From Opitutaceae bacterium (lineage in GTDB: Bacteria; Verrucomicrobiota; Verrucomicrobiia; Opitutales; Opitutaceae), in assembly GCA_016715765.1 (NCBI GenBank), contig JADJZJ010000059.1:30008-94007 (forward strand): a DNA stretch of 64,000 nt, given 5' to 3'. Under the pieces are notes generated by a model. It made no database searches. It saw nothing but the letters and a program-made list of their open reading frames with translations, and was not told the origin of the DNA. Positions 1 to 8,709 of this stretch are shown piece by piece. Position numbers and translations under genes: made by a program. Numbering within the stretch: the stretch's first letter is position 1; each line of letters starts with the position of its first letter.

Positions 1-99
1 GTCCTTTTTCACGGTGTCACCGTCCTGCACGTACCACTTGGCGAGGACGCCGGAGTTGATGGATTCGCCCATGGGCGGGATTTTGACTTCGAGGGACAT
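1..99 (-). CDS. sucB: 2-oxoglutarate dehydrogenase E2 (dihydrolipoyl succinyltransferase), N-terminal fragment
   Basis: Only the first 33 codons lie in the window; the gene runs off the left edge. The protein starts MSLEVKIPPMGESINSGVLA, the typical beginning of the lipoyl domain of 2-oxoacid dehydrogenase E2 subunits. It sits 59 bases downstream of the E1 gene on the same strand, the usual sucA-sucB order, so it should supply the succinyl-transferring core of the same TCA-cycle complex. Family assignment rests on the lipoyl-domain start and the neighbour; a different 2-oxoacid dehydrogenase E2 is possible but unlikely. Confidence 0.85.
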   Translation of the reverse strand, partial: MSLEVKIPPMGESINSGVLAKWYVQDGDTVKKD

Positions 100-158
100 G
101 GGAGGGAAGTCGGGAGTGAAGGAGAGCGGTGGGGAGGTGAGCAGGAAATGCTCGACCG

Positions 159-2978
159 CTACCCACTGCACTTCGAAAAGTCATTAAAGGCATCCTTGAG
201 CAAGGCGGCGAGTTCGTGGCGGTGGAGGGCGAGAGAGCCGACGGCGGGGGAGGCGGAGGCGTCGCGGCCGGCGTAGGCGGCCTTGCGACCGAAGATGTCC
301 TCGAGGTGCGGGGCGATGAAACTCCAGGCGCCCATGTTCTGCGATTCCTCCTGGCACCAGATGAGCTTGGCGGCGCCGTATTTCTTCGCGATCTCGGCGA
401 GGCGCTTGCGGTGCAGGGGATAGAGCTGCTCGAGTCGGACGATGGCGGTGCCGGGCTGTTTTTGGCGCGCGCGGTAGTCGATGAGGTCGTAGTAGACCTT
501 GCCGGAGCAGAGGATGAGACGGTCCGGTGCCGCGTGGCCGGCGGGGAACGGGGCGCGGGTGGTGCCGGTGGTCGTGACGTGGGTGGGATCGTCGATGATT
601 TCCTGGAAGGCGCCACCGGTGAACTCCTCGAGCCGCGACACGGCGGCCGGGTGGCGCAGGAGGGACTTGGGCGACATGACGATGAGCGGCTTCTTGACGT
701 CGCGCTTCACCTGGCGCCGGAGGGCGTGGAAGAAATTTGCCGGGGTGGTGATGTTCGCGACCTGCATGTTGTCCTCGGCGCAGAGCTGGAGGAAACGTTC
801 GAGGCGGGCGGACGAGTGTTCCGGCCCCTGGCCTTCGTAGCCGTGCGGGAGGAGCAGGGTGAGGCCGCTGGTGCGCTGCCACTTGGATTCGCCGGCGGCG
901 AGGAACTGGTCGATGACGACCTGCGCGCCGTTGGCGAAGTCGCCGAATTGCGCCTCCCAGATGCAGAGCATGTTGGGGTAGTCGAGGGAGTACCCGTAGT
1001 CGAAGGCGAGCACGGCGGCCTCGGAGAGCAGGGAATTGTAGACGCAGAACTGCGCCTGGTCGGCGGCGAGGTGCTTCAGGGGGGCGTACGTCTCGCCGGT
1101 TTCCATGTCGTGCAGGACGGCATGGCGGTGGCTGAAGGTGCCGCGCTCGCAATCCTGACCGCTCAGGCGGATGGGAATGCGCTCCACGACGAGAGACCCG
1201 AAGGCGAGCGCCTCGGCAAAGCCCCAGTCGATCGGCCCGCCCTCGCGGTGGGCCTTGGCGCGGGCGTCGAGGAAGCGCCTGATCTTCGGGTTGGGCTTGA
1301 AGGTGTCGGGCAGGACGGTGAGGCCTTGGACAATCCGATCCAGCGTGGCGGCGGGCACCCCGGTCGGCACGGGCTTGAAGTGGAAGTCGGGCTGGAAGAC
1401 GGCCGTGGAGCCTTCGAATTTCTTCGCCTCGGCGGTGGCGGAGCGGCGGGCGGACTTCGCGGATTCGGCGGCGCGGGCCTGCTCCAGGTGGCGTTCGAGG
1501 GTGGCGGTGTATTCCGCCCGGATGGCCTCGGATTCGGCGGCGGTGATGGTGCCGTCGGCGACCAGCTTGCGGCTGAGCACCTCGGAGACCGGCGGATGTT
1601 TCGCGATCTTGCGGTAAAGGAGCGGCTGGGTGAAGGCGGGTTCGTCGGTCTCGTTGTGGCCGTGCTTGCGGTAGCAGACCATGTCGATGACGACGTCGCG
1701 CTGAAACTTGACGCGGAATTCGAGGGCGAGGCGGGCGATGTGGCAGACGGCCTCGGGGTCGTCGCCGTTCACGTGGAAGATCGGCGCCTCGATCATCTTG
1801 GCCACGTCGGTGCAGTACAGGGTCGAGCGCGCGTCCCGGGGAAGGGTGGTGAAGCCGATCAGGTTGTTGACGACGATGTGCAGCGTGCCGCCGGTCTTGT
1901 AACCCGGCAGTTGGGAAAAGTTCAGGGTCTCGGCCACGACGCCCTGGCCCGCAAAGGCGGCGTCGCCGTGGATCAGCAGCGGCAGCACGCGATGGCGCTG
2001 GCCGGTGGCGCCGCGGATGCGCTGGCGGGCGCGGGCCTTGCCTTCGACGACCGGGTTGACGATCTCGAGATGGGAGGGATTGGCGGCGAGACGGACCTCG
2101 ACCTTGTGGCCGGAGGCGGTGTCGAGCACGACCTCGTAGCCGAGGTGGTATTTCACGTCGCCGTCGCCGCCGACGGTGTCGGGGATGTAGTTTTCGGAGA
2201 ACTGCTCGAAGAGCTCGTCGAAGTTCTTCCGCATCACGCTCGTGAGGATGTTGAGCCGGCCGCGGTGGGCCATGCCCATGTCGACTTCCTCGACGCCCTG
2301 GTCGGGGCAGTGCTCGATGATCGCGTCGACCGCGGCGATCATGGTTTCACCGCCTTCGAGGGAGAAGCGCTTCTGGCCGACGTACTTGGTATGGAGGAAG
2401 CGCTCCAGCAATTCCGCCTTGTGGACGCGGCGCAGGATGCGGATGCGCTCGGCCTTGGAGAATTCCGGCTGGTTGCGGGTGGATTCCATCCGCTCCTGCA
2501 GCCAGGTCCGGACCTCGACGTCCTGGATGTGGGTGTACTCGACGCCGATGCGGTCGCAGTAGGTGAGGCGGAGCGAGATGAGGATGTCGCGCAGCTTCAT
2601 CTGGCCGCCGCCGAGGTAGGTGCCGACGTCGAAACTGGTGTCGAGATCGTCCTCGCCGAGGGAGAATTGGGCGAGGCTGAGCTTGGGGTGGGGAGGCGGC
2701 GGATCGCTGAGCGGATCGACGTGGGCCTCGATGTGTCCGAGGGCGCGGTAGGTCGCGATGAGGTAGTGGACGTGCGACTGCTTCAGGCTGTCGATGATCG
2801 AGACGCCGGCATCGGCGAGGGCGGGGGCGGTCAGGGAGCCGCCGCCATTTCCGAGGGTGAACCCCTGGAAAAATGCGCGCCACGTCGGATCGACCGAGTC
2901 AGGATTGGCCTGCCACGCCTGGTAGGCCGCCTCGATGACGGCCGCATTGGCATGGTTGGGTAACGAAAAGCTGCTCAT
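159..2978 (-). CDS. sucA: 2-oxoglutarate dehydrogenase E1 component
   Basis: 939 residues, close to the 930-940 usual for OGDH E1. The thiamine-diphosphate-dependent enzyme decarboxylates 2-oxoglutarate and succinylates the lipoyl group of E2 in the TCA cycle. Visible landmarks are the N-terminal 2-oxogl_dehyd_N region (NAAVIEAAYQAWQANPDSVD), the TPP/active-site stretch HGDAAFAGQGVVAETLN near residue 337, the NNLIGFTT motif after it, and a C-terminal transketolase-like half ending near KDAFNDFSKCSG. The downstream E2 gene confirms the complex. The opposite strand carries a long open frame over the whole gene, a codon-bias shadow. Confidence 0.97.
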   Translation of the reverse strand: MSSFSLPNHANAAVIEAAYQAWQANPDSVDPTWRAFFQGFTLGNGGGSLTAPALADAGVSIIDSLKQSHVHYLIATYRALGHIEAHVDPLSDPPPPHPKLSLAQFSLGEDDLDTSFDVGTYLGGGQMKLRDILISLRLTYCDRIGVEYTHIQDVEVRTWLQERMESTRNQPEFSKAERIRILRRVHKAELLERFLHTKYVGQKRFSLEGGETMIAAVDAIIEHCPDQGVEEVDMGMAHRGRLNILTSVMRKNFDELFEQFSENYIPDTVGGDGDVKYHLGYEVVLDTASGHKVEVRLAANPSHLEIVNPVVEGKARARQRIRGATGQRHRVLPLLIHGDAAFAGQGVVAETLNFSQLPGYKTGGTLHIVVNNLIGFTTLPRDARSTLYCTDVAKMIEAPIFHVNGDDPEAVCHIARLALEFRVKFQRDVVIDMVCYRKHGHNETDEPAFTQPLLYRKIAKHPPVSEVLSRKLVADGTITAAESEAIRAEYTATLERHLEQARAAESAKSARRSATAEAKKFEGSTAVFQPDFHFKPVPTGVPAATLDRIVQGLTVLPDTFKPNPKIRRFLDARAKAHREGGPIDWGFAEALAFGSLVVERIPIRLSGQDCERGTFSHRHAVLHDMETGETYAPLKHLAADQAQFCVYNSLLSEAAVLAFDYGYSLDYPNMLCIWEAQFGDFANGAQVVIDQFLAAGESKWQRTSGLTLLLPHGYEGQGPEHSSARLERFLQLCAEDNMQVANITTPANFFHALRRQVKRDVKKPLIVMSPKSLLRHPAAVSRLEEFTGGAFQEIIDDPTHVTTTGTTRAPFPAGHAAPDRLILCSGKVYYDLIDYRARQKQPGTAIVRLEQLYPLHRKRLAEIAKKYGAAKLIWCQEESQNMGAWSFIAPHLEDIFGRKAAYAGRDASASPAVGSLALHRHELAALLKDAFNDFSKCSG

Positions 2979-3169
2979 GGGGGATTAGATTAACTCACGG
3001 ACACGATGAAGCTGGTGGAGGTCGGTTTGCTGGGCAGGCTATAAGGAAAAATTGTTTCACAACGCATCACGATAGGTGAGGGGACACAAGAGCGGGGCGA
3101 AAAGTGGGCGGAGGATTGCAAACGCGCTTAAGCTCCGTAGCAGAAGGGATAAGATTACTCATCACCGAT

Positions 3170-3412
3170 ATGGAGACCCAAATTAAAGTCGCCCTAATTT
3201 CGCTCCTCGAAGCCATCAAGCGCTCTGATGGACCGACCATTGCGCAGGAGATGGCGCGGCTGGATACTTTCCTGGAGCAGGGCAGGCTGACTCTGCATCC
3301 GCAACTGGTTCATTTCATGGAGAATAGGAGCTATGCGAAGGCGCTGATGTTTTTGGGCGGCGAGACCGACATTCCGGTCGGGGTCTGCGGGGGCAAGGCG
3401 GGGAGGAAGTGA
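3170..3412 (+). CDS. small conserved-looking hypothetical protein
   Basis: An 80-residue acidic helical protein beginning METQIKVALISLLEAIKRSD. I prefer this ATG over an upstream in-frame one because it follows a purine-rich stretch and gives a sensible helical start. The middle (LDTFLEQGRLTLHPQLVHFMENRSYAKALMFLGG) looks amphipathic and the C-terminus is Gly/Lys-rich. I do not recognise the family. It ends just before the ATG of the SUI1-like gene on the same strand, so the two are probably co-transcribed, which weakly suggests a translation-related role. Confidence 0.6.
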   Translation: METQIKVALISLLEAIKRSDGPTIAQEMARLDTFLEQGRLTLHPQLVHFMENRSYAKALMFLGGETDIPVGVCGGKAGRK

Positions 3413-3419
3413 GGTGACC

Positions 3420-3829
3420 ATGAGTGGCAACGGCAAGGTGCCCACGGATGGCGGCCAGGGTTTGGGGCAGAATCCCTTTGCGGCCTTGAGTGCGGCCGGG
3501 TTGCCGGTGAAACCGTCGGTGGCGGGTCAGACTTCGATGCAACCGGGGTCGGCGACCCCGGCTAAAGTAAGGTACCGGCAAAGAATCGTGGGCGGGTGGA
3601 CATCATTCGCAGCACGGCGGGACGCGGGGGGAAGACGGTCACGTTGGTGACCGGGTTCATGGGGATCGGTCTGCCGGAAAAGGAATCACTCGCGAAAAAA
3701 ATGCGCGCGGCCTGTGGCTGTGGCGGCACGGTCAAGGATGGCAATATCGAGATCCAGGGTGATCAGCGCGAGACGGTGGCGCGGATTTTAAGCGAGGCGG
3801 GATTCCGGCCGGTGATGGCGGGCGGGTGA
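3420..3829 (+). pseudogene. SUI1/eIF1-like translation factor (YciH type), frame-split
   Basis: The first part (MSGNGKVPTDGGQGLGQNPF, to about 3566) is the disordered N-terminal segment seen on these proteins. The SUI1 domain itself (VDIIRSTAGRGGKTVTLVTG through CGCGGTVKDG and QGDQRETVARILSEAGFRPV) lies in another frame, ending at 3829. Joining them needs a -1 or +2 shift inside about 3566-3600. A perfect 8-bp inverted repeat at 3543-3561 sits directly before the break and belongs to the GC-rich palindromes scattered in this genome, so an insertion may have broken the gene. An in-frame GTG at 3596 could still start a 77-residue SUI1 domain. Sequencing error is the alternative. Confidence 0.75.
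3543..3561. repeat. GC-rich perfect palindrome inside the SUI1 gene
   Basis: CCGGGGTC-GGC-GACCCCGG: an 8-bp perfect inverted repeat with a 3-base loop, followed by GGCTAAAGTA. It resembles the shorter GC-rich palindromes found in gaps elsewhere in the window but lies within a coding region, immediately before the frame break. Confidence 0.7.
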
Positions 3830-3990
3830 TGTAGGGCGGGGTCTCCGAACCCCGCCTTTTGTGCACCCGCTGGAATCCAATCATTCTCGTTCTCGTAATC
3901 TTTCTCTTTCTCGTGCCTTGGAAATAATCGCACGATTGCGACCGAGGGCGGTCGCGCTCCCAGGCGGGGTTCGGAGACCCCGCCCTACAT
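3829..3990. repeat. palindromic intergenic element, copy 1
   Basis: A 29-bp left arm (3829-3857, ATGTAGGGCGGGG...) is repeated as an exact inverted arm at 3962-3990 (...CCCCGCCCTACAT). The roughly 100-base interior holds a pyrimidine-rich tract (TCTTTCTCTTTCTC near 3900) followed by CCTTGG and GCGACCGAGGGC. Each arm is itself a small palindrome. The interior matches the element at 34310-34508, so this is a dispersed family. It lies between the convergent SUI1 and rlmN genes and slightly overlaps the 3' end of rlmN. Confidence 0.85.
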
Positions 3991-5100
3991 CGCGGCCAGC
4001 TCCCGGTCCTTCTCGGTCTTGAGGCGGAGCTGGCCGCAGGCGGCGTCGATGTCGTGGCCTTTTTCGCGGCGGAGAGTGACAGAGACACGGGCATCGCGGA
4101 GAATGTCGGCAAAGCGTTCCTGCCGCGTGATGGAGGGACGCTTCCACGGCAGGCCCTCGACCGTGTTGTAGGGGATGAGATTCACATGGGCATGCAGGTC
4201 GAGGGCGATGTCGCGCAGCTTTTCGGCCTGGATGAGGGAGTCGTTGATTTCCTCGATGAGGATGAACTCAAGCGTGACCATGCGGCCGTGCTTCTCGCTG
4301 AAGGTCTTGATGGCGGGGAGCAGTTTGGCCAGGGGATAGGCCTTGTTGACCGGCATGATCTTTTCGCGGACCTCGTCGGTGGCGCCATGGAGCGAGATCG
4401 CGAGCCGGAGGCCGAGCGGTTCGTCGGCGAGTTGCAGGATTTTCGGCACGAGTCCGCTGGTCGACAGCGTGATGCGGCGGGCGCCGAAGCCGAGGCCCCA
4501 GTCGGCATTCACGATGGTGAGGGCGCGGATGATGGCGTCGTAGTTGGCGAGCGGCTCGCCCATGCCCATGACGACAATGTTGTCGAAGGAGGCCAGTTCC
4601 ATGTGCGCGCGGGGCGTGCGGACGTCCTCGCGGTAGCAGACCTGCAGCAGCTGGGCGACGATCTCGCCGGCGTTGAGGTCGCGCTTGAGGCCCATCAGAC
4701 CGGAGGCGCAGAAGACGCAGCCCATGGCACAGCCGACCTGGGTGGAGATGCAGATGGTCTTGCGCGAGTGGTCGAGGCCGACGCCCTCCTGCGGGACCCG
4801 GATGATGACCGTCTCGATGAGGGAGCGGTCGCCGAGTTCGAGCAGCAGCTTGTCGGTCACGTCTTCCGACTGCTGGTTCAGGACGAGCGAGACCGGCATG
4901 AGCTCAAAGGTGGCGTCCAGCCAGGCCCGCAACGGTTTCGAGAGGTTGGTCATGTCGTCCCACTGCCGGGCCCGTTTCTTGTAAACCCAGTCGAGGATCT
5001 GCTTGGCGCGAAAAGCCGGTTCACCGTGCTCCTTCAGGCGCGCGGTGAGGGTGGCAAGGGTCTCGCCGGTGAGCGGCGGTTTCGCGGGGGCGTATTTCAT
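3985..5100 (-). CDS. rlmN: 23S rRNA (adenine2503-C2)-methyltransferase (dual-specificity RlmN)
   Basis: A 371-residue radical-SAM enzyme methylating C2 of A2503 in 23S rRNA, and A37 of some tRNAs in well-studied relatives. The radical-SAM motif CAMGCVFC is at residues 124-131, and the conserved MGMGEPLANYD and ISLHGATDEVREKIMPVNK blocks follow. The C-terminal CGQLRLKTEKDRELAA tail carries the family's late cysteine region. I use the ATG at 5100; a GTG at 5121 would add seven residues. The stop lies in the arm of a palindromic element, whose sequence encodes the last residues. Confidence 0.96.
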   Translation of the reverse strand: MKYAPAKPPLTGETLATLTARLKEHGEPAFRAKQILDWVYKKRARQWDDMTNLSKPLRAWLDATFELMPVSLVLNQQSEDVTDKLLLELGDRSLIETVIIRVPQEGVGLDHSRKTICISTQVGCAMGCVFCASGLMGLKRDLNAGEIVAQLLQVCYREDVRTPRAHMELASFDNIVVMGMGEPLANYDAIIRALTIVNADWGLGFGARRITLSTSGLVPKILQLADEPLGLRLAISLHGATDEVREKIMPVNKAYPLAKLLPAIKTFSEKHGRMVTLEFILIEEINDSLIQAEKLRDIALDLHAHVNLIPYNTVEGLPWKRPSITRQERFADILRDARVSVTLRREKGHDIDAACGQLRLKTEKDRELAAM

Positions 5101-5203
5101 TTTCGGTTCGAAAACTGACACGAATTACGCGGAAAGGGGGAGGAAAAAAAGGAAGGACAACATGTGGGTTTTGGGCGCCGTCCTTCCGCGATTGTGATTG
5201 CGG

Positions 5204-6868
5204 TTAACGTACGAGGGCGCGGTTGAGGGCGCTGACGATGGCCTTGATGGAGGCGAGTTCGATGTTGGTGTCGATGCCGGCGCCGAAGAGCGAATGACCG
5301 CGCTCGGTCTTGATCTGGATGTAGCTGACCGCGCGGGCCTCGGCCCCCTTGCCGAGCGAATGCTCGGCGTAGCTGAGCACCTCGAACTTGGGCAGCGGCG
5401 TGGCGCCCAGGGCGCGGACAAAGGCGTCAATGGGTCCGTTGCCCTCGGCGGAGAGCCGGTGGACGGTGCCATGCAGCGTGATGCTGGCCTCGCAATTCAC
5501 CGAGCTGTCACGCTCGGTGGTCTTGAACTGCCCGAGCACGACCGGGGAGGTGCGGGCGAGGTATTCGCTCGTGAAGGCCTCATGGATCTCGGCGGCGGTG
5601 AGCTCGCGGCCGGTGGTGTCGGCCAGGTCGTTCACGATGCGGCCGATCTCCTTGTGCATGAGCTTCGGCAGCGTGTAGCCGAACTCGTTTTCCAGCACGT
5701 AGGCGACCCCGCCCTTGCCCGACTGGCTGTTGATGCGGATGATGGCCTTGTAGCTGCGGCCGATGTCGGCGGGATCGAGGGGGATGTAGAGCACGTCCCA
5801 GGGCGCGCCGGGCTTCTGCTTCTCCCAGGATTTCTTGATCGCATCCTGGTGCGAGCCGCTGAAGGCGGTGAAGACGAGTTCGCCGGCGTAGGGCGCACGG
5901 GCCGGGACCTCCAGCTTGGTGCAGCGCTCGTAGATGTCGCGGATGCCGTTGATGTCGCTGAAGTCGAGACCCGGATGGATGCCGTGCGTGTAGAGGTTCA
6001 GGGCGACGGTGACGATGTCGAGGTTGCCGGTGCGCTCGCCGTTGCCGAAGAGGGTGCCCTCGACGCGGTCGGCGCCGGCCATCAGGCCGAGCTCGGTCGC
6101 GGCGATGCCGGTGCCGCGGTCGTTGTGCGTGTGCAGCGAGATCAGGGTGCGGTCGCGCCGGCTGAGGTGGGTGGACATCCACTCGATCTGGTCGGCGTGG
6201 ACGTTGGGGGTCGCGTACTCGACCGTGGCGGGGAGGTTCAGGATGATCTTGTTGTCAACCGTGGGCTGCCAGACGGCGGTGACGGCCTCGCAGACCTCGA
6301 GGGCGAAATCGAGCTCGGTGCTCGTGAAGCTTTCGGGCGAGTACTGGAACTGGACCCGGGTGCCGGCGGCGGCGAGGGGGGCGGTGTGCTGCCTGACCCA
6401 CTCGGTGCCGCGGACGGCGATCCGGCGGATTTCGTCCCGGCTGGCGTTGAACACGTATTCCCGCTGCTTGGGCGAGGTGGAGTTGTAGAGGTGGAAGATG
6501 ATCCGCTTCGCGCCGCGCAGGGCCTCGCAGGAGCGGGTGATCAGCTCCTCGCGGCACTGGCAGAGGATCTGGATGGCGACGTCATCCGGGACGCGCTTCT
6601 CCTCGATGAGGCGGCGGCAGAAATCGAACTCGATCTGCGAGGCGGAGGGAAAGCCGACCTCGATCTCCTTGAAGCCGATCTTCACGAGCAGCTCGAAGTA
6701 CTCCAGCTTCTCCTCGACGCTCATCGGCTGGGCGAGGGCCTGGTTGCCGTCGCGGAGATCCACGCTGCACCAGAGCGGGGCGCGGGTGAGGGTGCGATTG
6801 GGCCATTGGCGGTTGGGCAGGGCGACCGGCGGAAAGGGCCGGTATTTCGTGATGGGAGCAGGTTGCAT
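5204..6868 (-). CDS. leuA: 2-isopropylmalate synthase
   Basis: 554 residues from the ATG at 6868 (MQPAPITKYRPFPPVALPNR); a further upstream start would add 23 unconserved residues. It condenses 3-methyl-2-oxobutanoate with acetyl-CoA in the first committed step of leucine synthesis. The N-terminal TIM barrel shows SVDLRDGNQAL with the metal-binding Asp, and the metal-site HTHNDRGTG follows. The C-terminal third (from about residue 420) resembles the LeuA allosteric dimer domain. The length and the KYRPFPP start fit the longer LeuA subtype known from actinobacteria. No leucine leader peptide was found upstream. Confidence 0.95.
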   Translation of the reverse strand: MQPAPITKYRPFPPVALPNRQWPNRTLTRAPLWCSVDLRDGNQALAQPMSVEEKLEYFELLVKIGFKEIEVGFPSASQIEFDFCRRLIEEKRVPDDVAIQILCQCREELITRSCEALRGAKRIIFHLYNSTSPKQREYVFNASRDEIRRIAVRGTEWVRQHTAPLAAAGTRVQFQYSPESFTSTELDFALEVCEAVTAVWQPTVDNKIILNLPATVEYATPNVHADQIEWMSTHLSRRDRTLISLHTHNDRGTGIAATELGLMAGADRVEGTLFGNGERTGNLDIVTVALNLYTHGIHPGLDFSDINGIRDIYERCTKLEVPARAPYAGELVFTAFSGSHQDAIKKSWEKQKPGAPWDVLYIPLDPADIGRSYKAIIRINSQSGKGGVAYVLENEFGYTLPKLMHKEIGRIVNDLADTTGRELTAAEIHEAFTSEYLARTSPVVLGQFKTTERDSSVNCEASITLHGTVHRLSAEGNGPIDAFVRALGATPLPKFEVLSYAEHSLGKGAEARAVSYIQIKTERGHSLFGAGIDTNIELASIKAIVSALNRALVR

Positions 6869-7159
6869 GGCGAAGACAGACGGATTTGAAAGGTTGGGAC
6901 GGAAGACAGGGAAACGCACGCGAATCGCGGCGGTCACTCAACAAGGCAGGCGGGACGCACAGTCGGCCGTTAGCGGCGGTTAAAGACCGTGCGCAGTCGT
7001 AAGTCGAAGGGCCTGCAGCTGTTTTCGCATTTGCAGCGTCCAGTGAGGCGCGGCGGGCGGGTGGCGTCAAGCTGGCACTCTGGCATACGATATGGTTCGT
7101 AACCTGCGGCCTCGCACCGGCGTCTTGCTACCTGTGTATGCGTTTGTCTCCATTCCCCC

Positions 7160-7750
7160 ATGTCTGAAGAAGAGGCCTTCGACCTGCCCGGCTGCCTTGT
7201 GCGGGTCCGCGCCCGGGACCAGGCGGCGGCGCGCGAGCTGGTTGAGCACCTCTATCCATTGGTCATCCGCATTGTCCGCTCCCATCTGCCGCGACGCGTG
7301 GCCGAGGAGGATCTGGCCCAGGACATCTTTCTGAAAATGTTCACCCGCCTGGAACAGTATCAGGGGACGGTGCCCTTTCCCCACTGGGTGTCGCGGATCG
7401 CGGTCACGACCTGCATCGACCAGCTGCGGGCGCAGAAGCGCCGGCCGGAATTCCGGTGGTCCGACCTTTCGGAGAACGAGGCGCAGCTCCTCGACAATGT
7501 CCTGACCAACGACGACGAGAGCCCGCCCGACGAGGCGCTGGAGGCGCGCGAACTGGTCGGCAAGCTGCTCGGCCAGCTCAAACCGGATGATCAGCTCGTC
7601 ATCCGCCTGCTCGACCTGGAGCAGAAGACCATCCGCGAGATCAGCGCGCTGACGGGCTGGAATGGCGCCCTGGTCAAGGTCCGGGCTTTTCGCGCACGAC
7701 GGAAGTTGCACAAGTTGTTCACGGCCCTACAAAGAAAGGAACGCTCATGA
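7160..7750 (+). CDS. ECF-type RNA polymerase sigma factor
   Basis: 196 residues. Region 2 is visible around residues 25-90 (VAEEDLAQDIFLKMFTRLEQ) and region 4 near 140-190 (LLDLEQKTIREISALTGWNG with the following helix). Such factors direct polymerase to stress or envelope regulons and are usually held by a partner protein. The stop overlaps the next start by four bases (ATGA), and a membrane-anchored Spy/CnrX-like protein follows, so the three form one operon. The inducing signal cannot be read from sequence; envelope or metal stress is an inference from the third gene. Confidence 0.93.
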   Translation: MSEEEAFDLPGCLVRVRARDQAAARELVEHLYPLVIRIVRSHLPRRVAEEDLAQDIFLKMFTRLEQYQGTVPFPHWVSRIAVTTCIDQLRAQKRRPEFRWSDLSENEAQLLDNVLTNDDESPPDEALEARELVGKLLGQLKPDDQLVIRLLDLEQKTIREISALTGWNGALVKVRAFRARRKLHKLFTALQRKERS

Positions 7751-8046
7751 AGCCCTCCGAATTCAAATGGCAACGGCTGGTCCGCGCCGCCCGGCGTGCG
7801 ACCGACGCCCGTGACGAGGCGGCGCCCTATGGCTTCGCGACCCGCGTGGCGGCCCAGGCCCTGGCCGCCAGGGAGTCCTCCAATCCCCTCATGGAACGGC
7901 TGGCCTGGCGCGCCCTCGGCGTGGCCTGCCTGGTCGCGGTGCTCGGCGTCGCGGCCAACTATTCATTGCTGCAGAACGGCAATGCGGAAGTGGAGGGTTT
8001 CTTCACCCCGGACGATCCCGCCGCCATCGTGCTGGAGGTTTCCTGA
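7747..8046 (+). CDS. small single-pass membrane protein, possible anti-sigma factor
   Basis: 99 residues: a charged N-terminal cytoplasmic part (about 1-48), one transmembrane helix (ALGVACLVAVLGVAANYSLL, about 56-75) and a short acidic outer tail. It overlaps the sigma factor gene by four bases and is followed two bases later by the Spy-like gene. Size, topology and position fit a membrane partner that tethers the sigma factor, but no recognisable zinc-binding anti-sigma motif is present, so the role is inferred from context only. Confidence 0.75.
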   Translation: MKPSEFKWQRLVRAARRATDARDEAAPYGFATRVAAQALAARESSNPLMERLAWRALGVACLVAVLGVAANYSLLQNGNAEVEGFFTPDDPAAIVLEVS

Positions 8047-8047
8047 G

Positions 8048-8542
8048 ATGAACCGGCCCTGGAAAGTCATCCTCGCCTTCGTCGGCGTGTTCGTGGCCGG
8101 CGCCGTGTTTGGCGGGTTTCTGTCCCTGCGGTTTGCGCCGGAACGGATGGGGATGATGCGGCTGCAGCGGGCGACCCCGATGGAGCAGTTCACCCCGCAG
8201 ATCTTCAAGCACCTGTCCAAGCGTCTCGACCTGACCGAAGCGCAGAAGGAAAAAATCCGGCCCATCATCCGGCAGGCCGATGCCGAAATGCGGCGGCTCC
8301 GGCTGGCCGGCGCCCGCGAGGCCATCGGCGTGGCCGAGCACATGCACGAGCAGGTGGCGGCGCTGCTGACGCCCGCGCAGCTGCGGGAGCTGGAAAATTT
8401 GAAGCGCGAGATGCGCGAGCGCTGGGCCCGCGAGCGGCAGAAGCGCTGGGGCGACCGCCCCGGACCGGGCGGACCGCCGCCGCCGCCGGGTGAGCGACTT
8501 CCGCCACCCCCCCGCGAGCCGGCCGACCCGGACGCCAAATAA
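8048..8542 (+). CDS. periplasmic heavy-metal-sensor/Spy-CpxP-like protein
   Basis: 164 residues: an N-terminal membrane anchor (WKVILAFVGVFVAGAVFGGF), then a helical domain with the LTEAQKEKIRPIIRQADAEM and LLTPAQLRELENLKREMRER blocks typical of LTXXQ/Spy/CnrX-like proteins, then a proline-rich tail (PPPPPGERLPPPPREPADPD). Relatives act as periplasmic chaperones or metal sensors that control an ECF factor. As the last gene of the sigma operon it is the likely signal-input protein. Which ligand it senses is unknown; the N-terminal part contains several Met residues but no clear His/Met metal site. Confidence 0.8.
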   Translation: MNRPWKVILAFVGVFVAGAVFGGFLSLRFAPERMGMMRLQRATPMEQFTPQIFKHLSKRLDLTEAQKEKIRPIIRQADAEMRRLRLAGAREAIGVAEHMHEQVAALLTPAQLRELENLKREMRERWARERQKRWGDRPGPGGPPPPPGERLPPPPREPADPDAK

Positions 8543-8709
8543 TTCCGCAGATTGCAGTTGAATGCGCCCCGGTCGGGCCTACGTTCCGCCCCGGCCAGGC
8601 GCCATGCATGGGCAGGCGCGCGCGGCCTACGGTGGCCGGGAAGCGATGGGAATTAGCCCAAGGTCGGGCTTGCCCAATCCGCAATCCGCACTCTTCATTC
8701 CGCCATCTG

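Noticed and set aside
216..2963. A 915-codon open frame on the plus strand opposite sucA
   Set aside because: It mirrors sucA codon for codon, with Gly/Glu/Val/Asp-rich low-complexity content typical of a high-GC antisense shadow; sucA has the conserved motifs.
6869..7159. Leucine leader peptide or T-box before leuA
   Set aside because: No run of leucine codons or T-box signature could be recognised on the minus strand.
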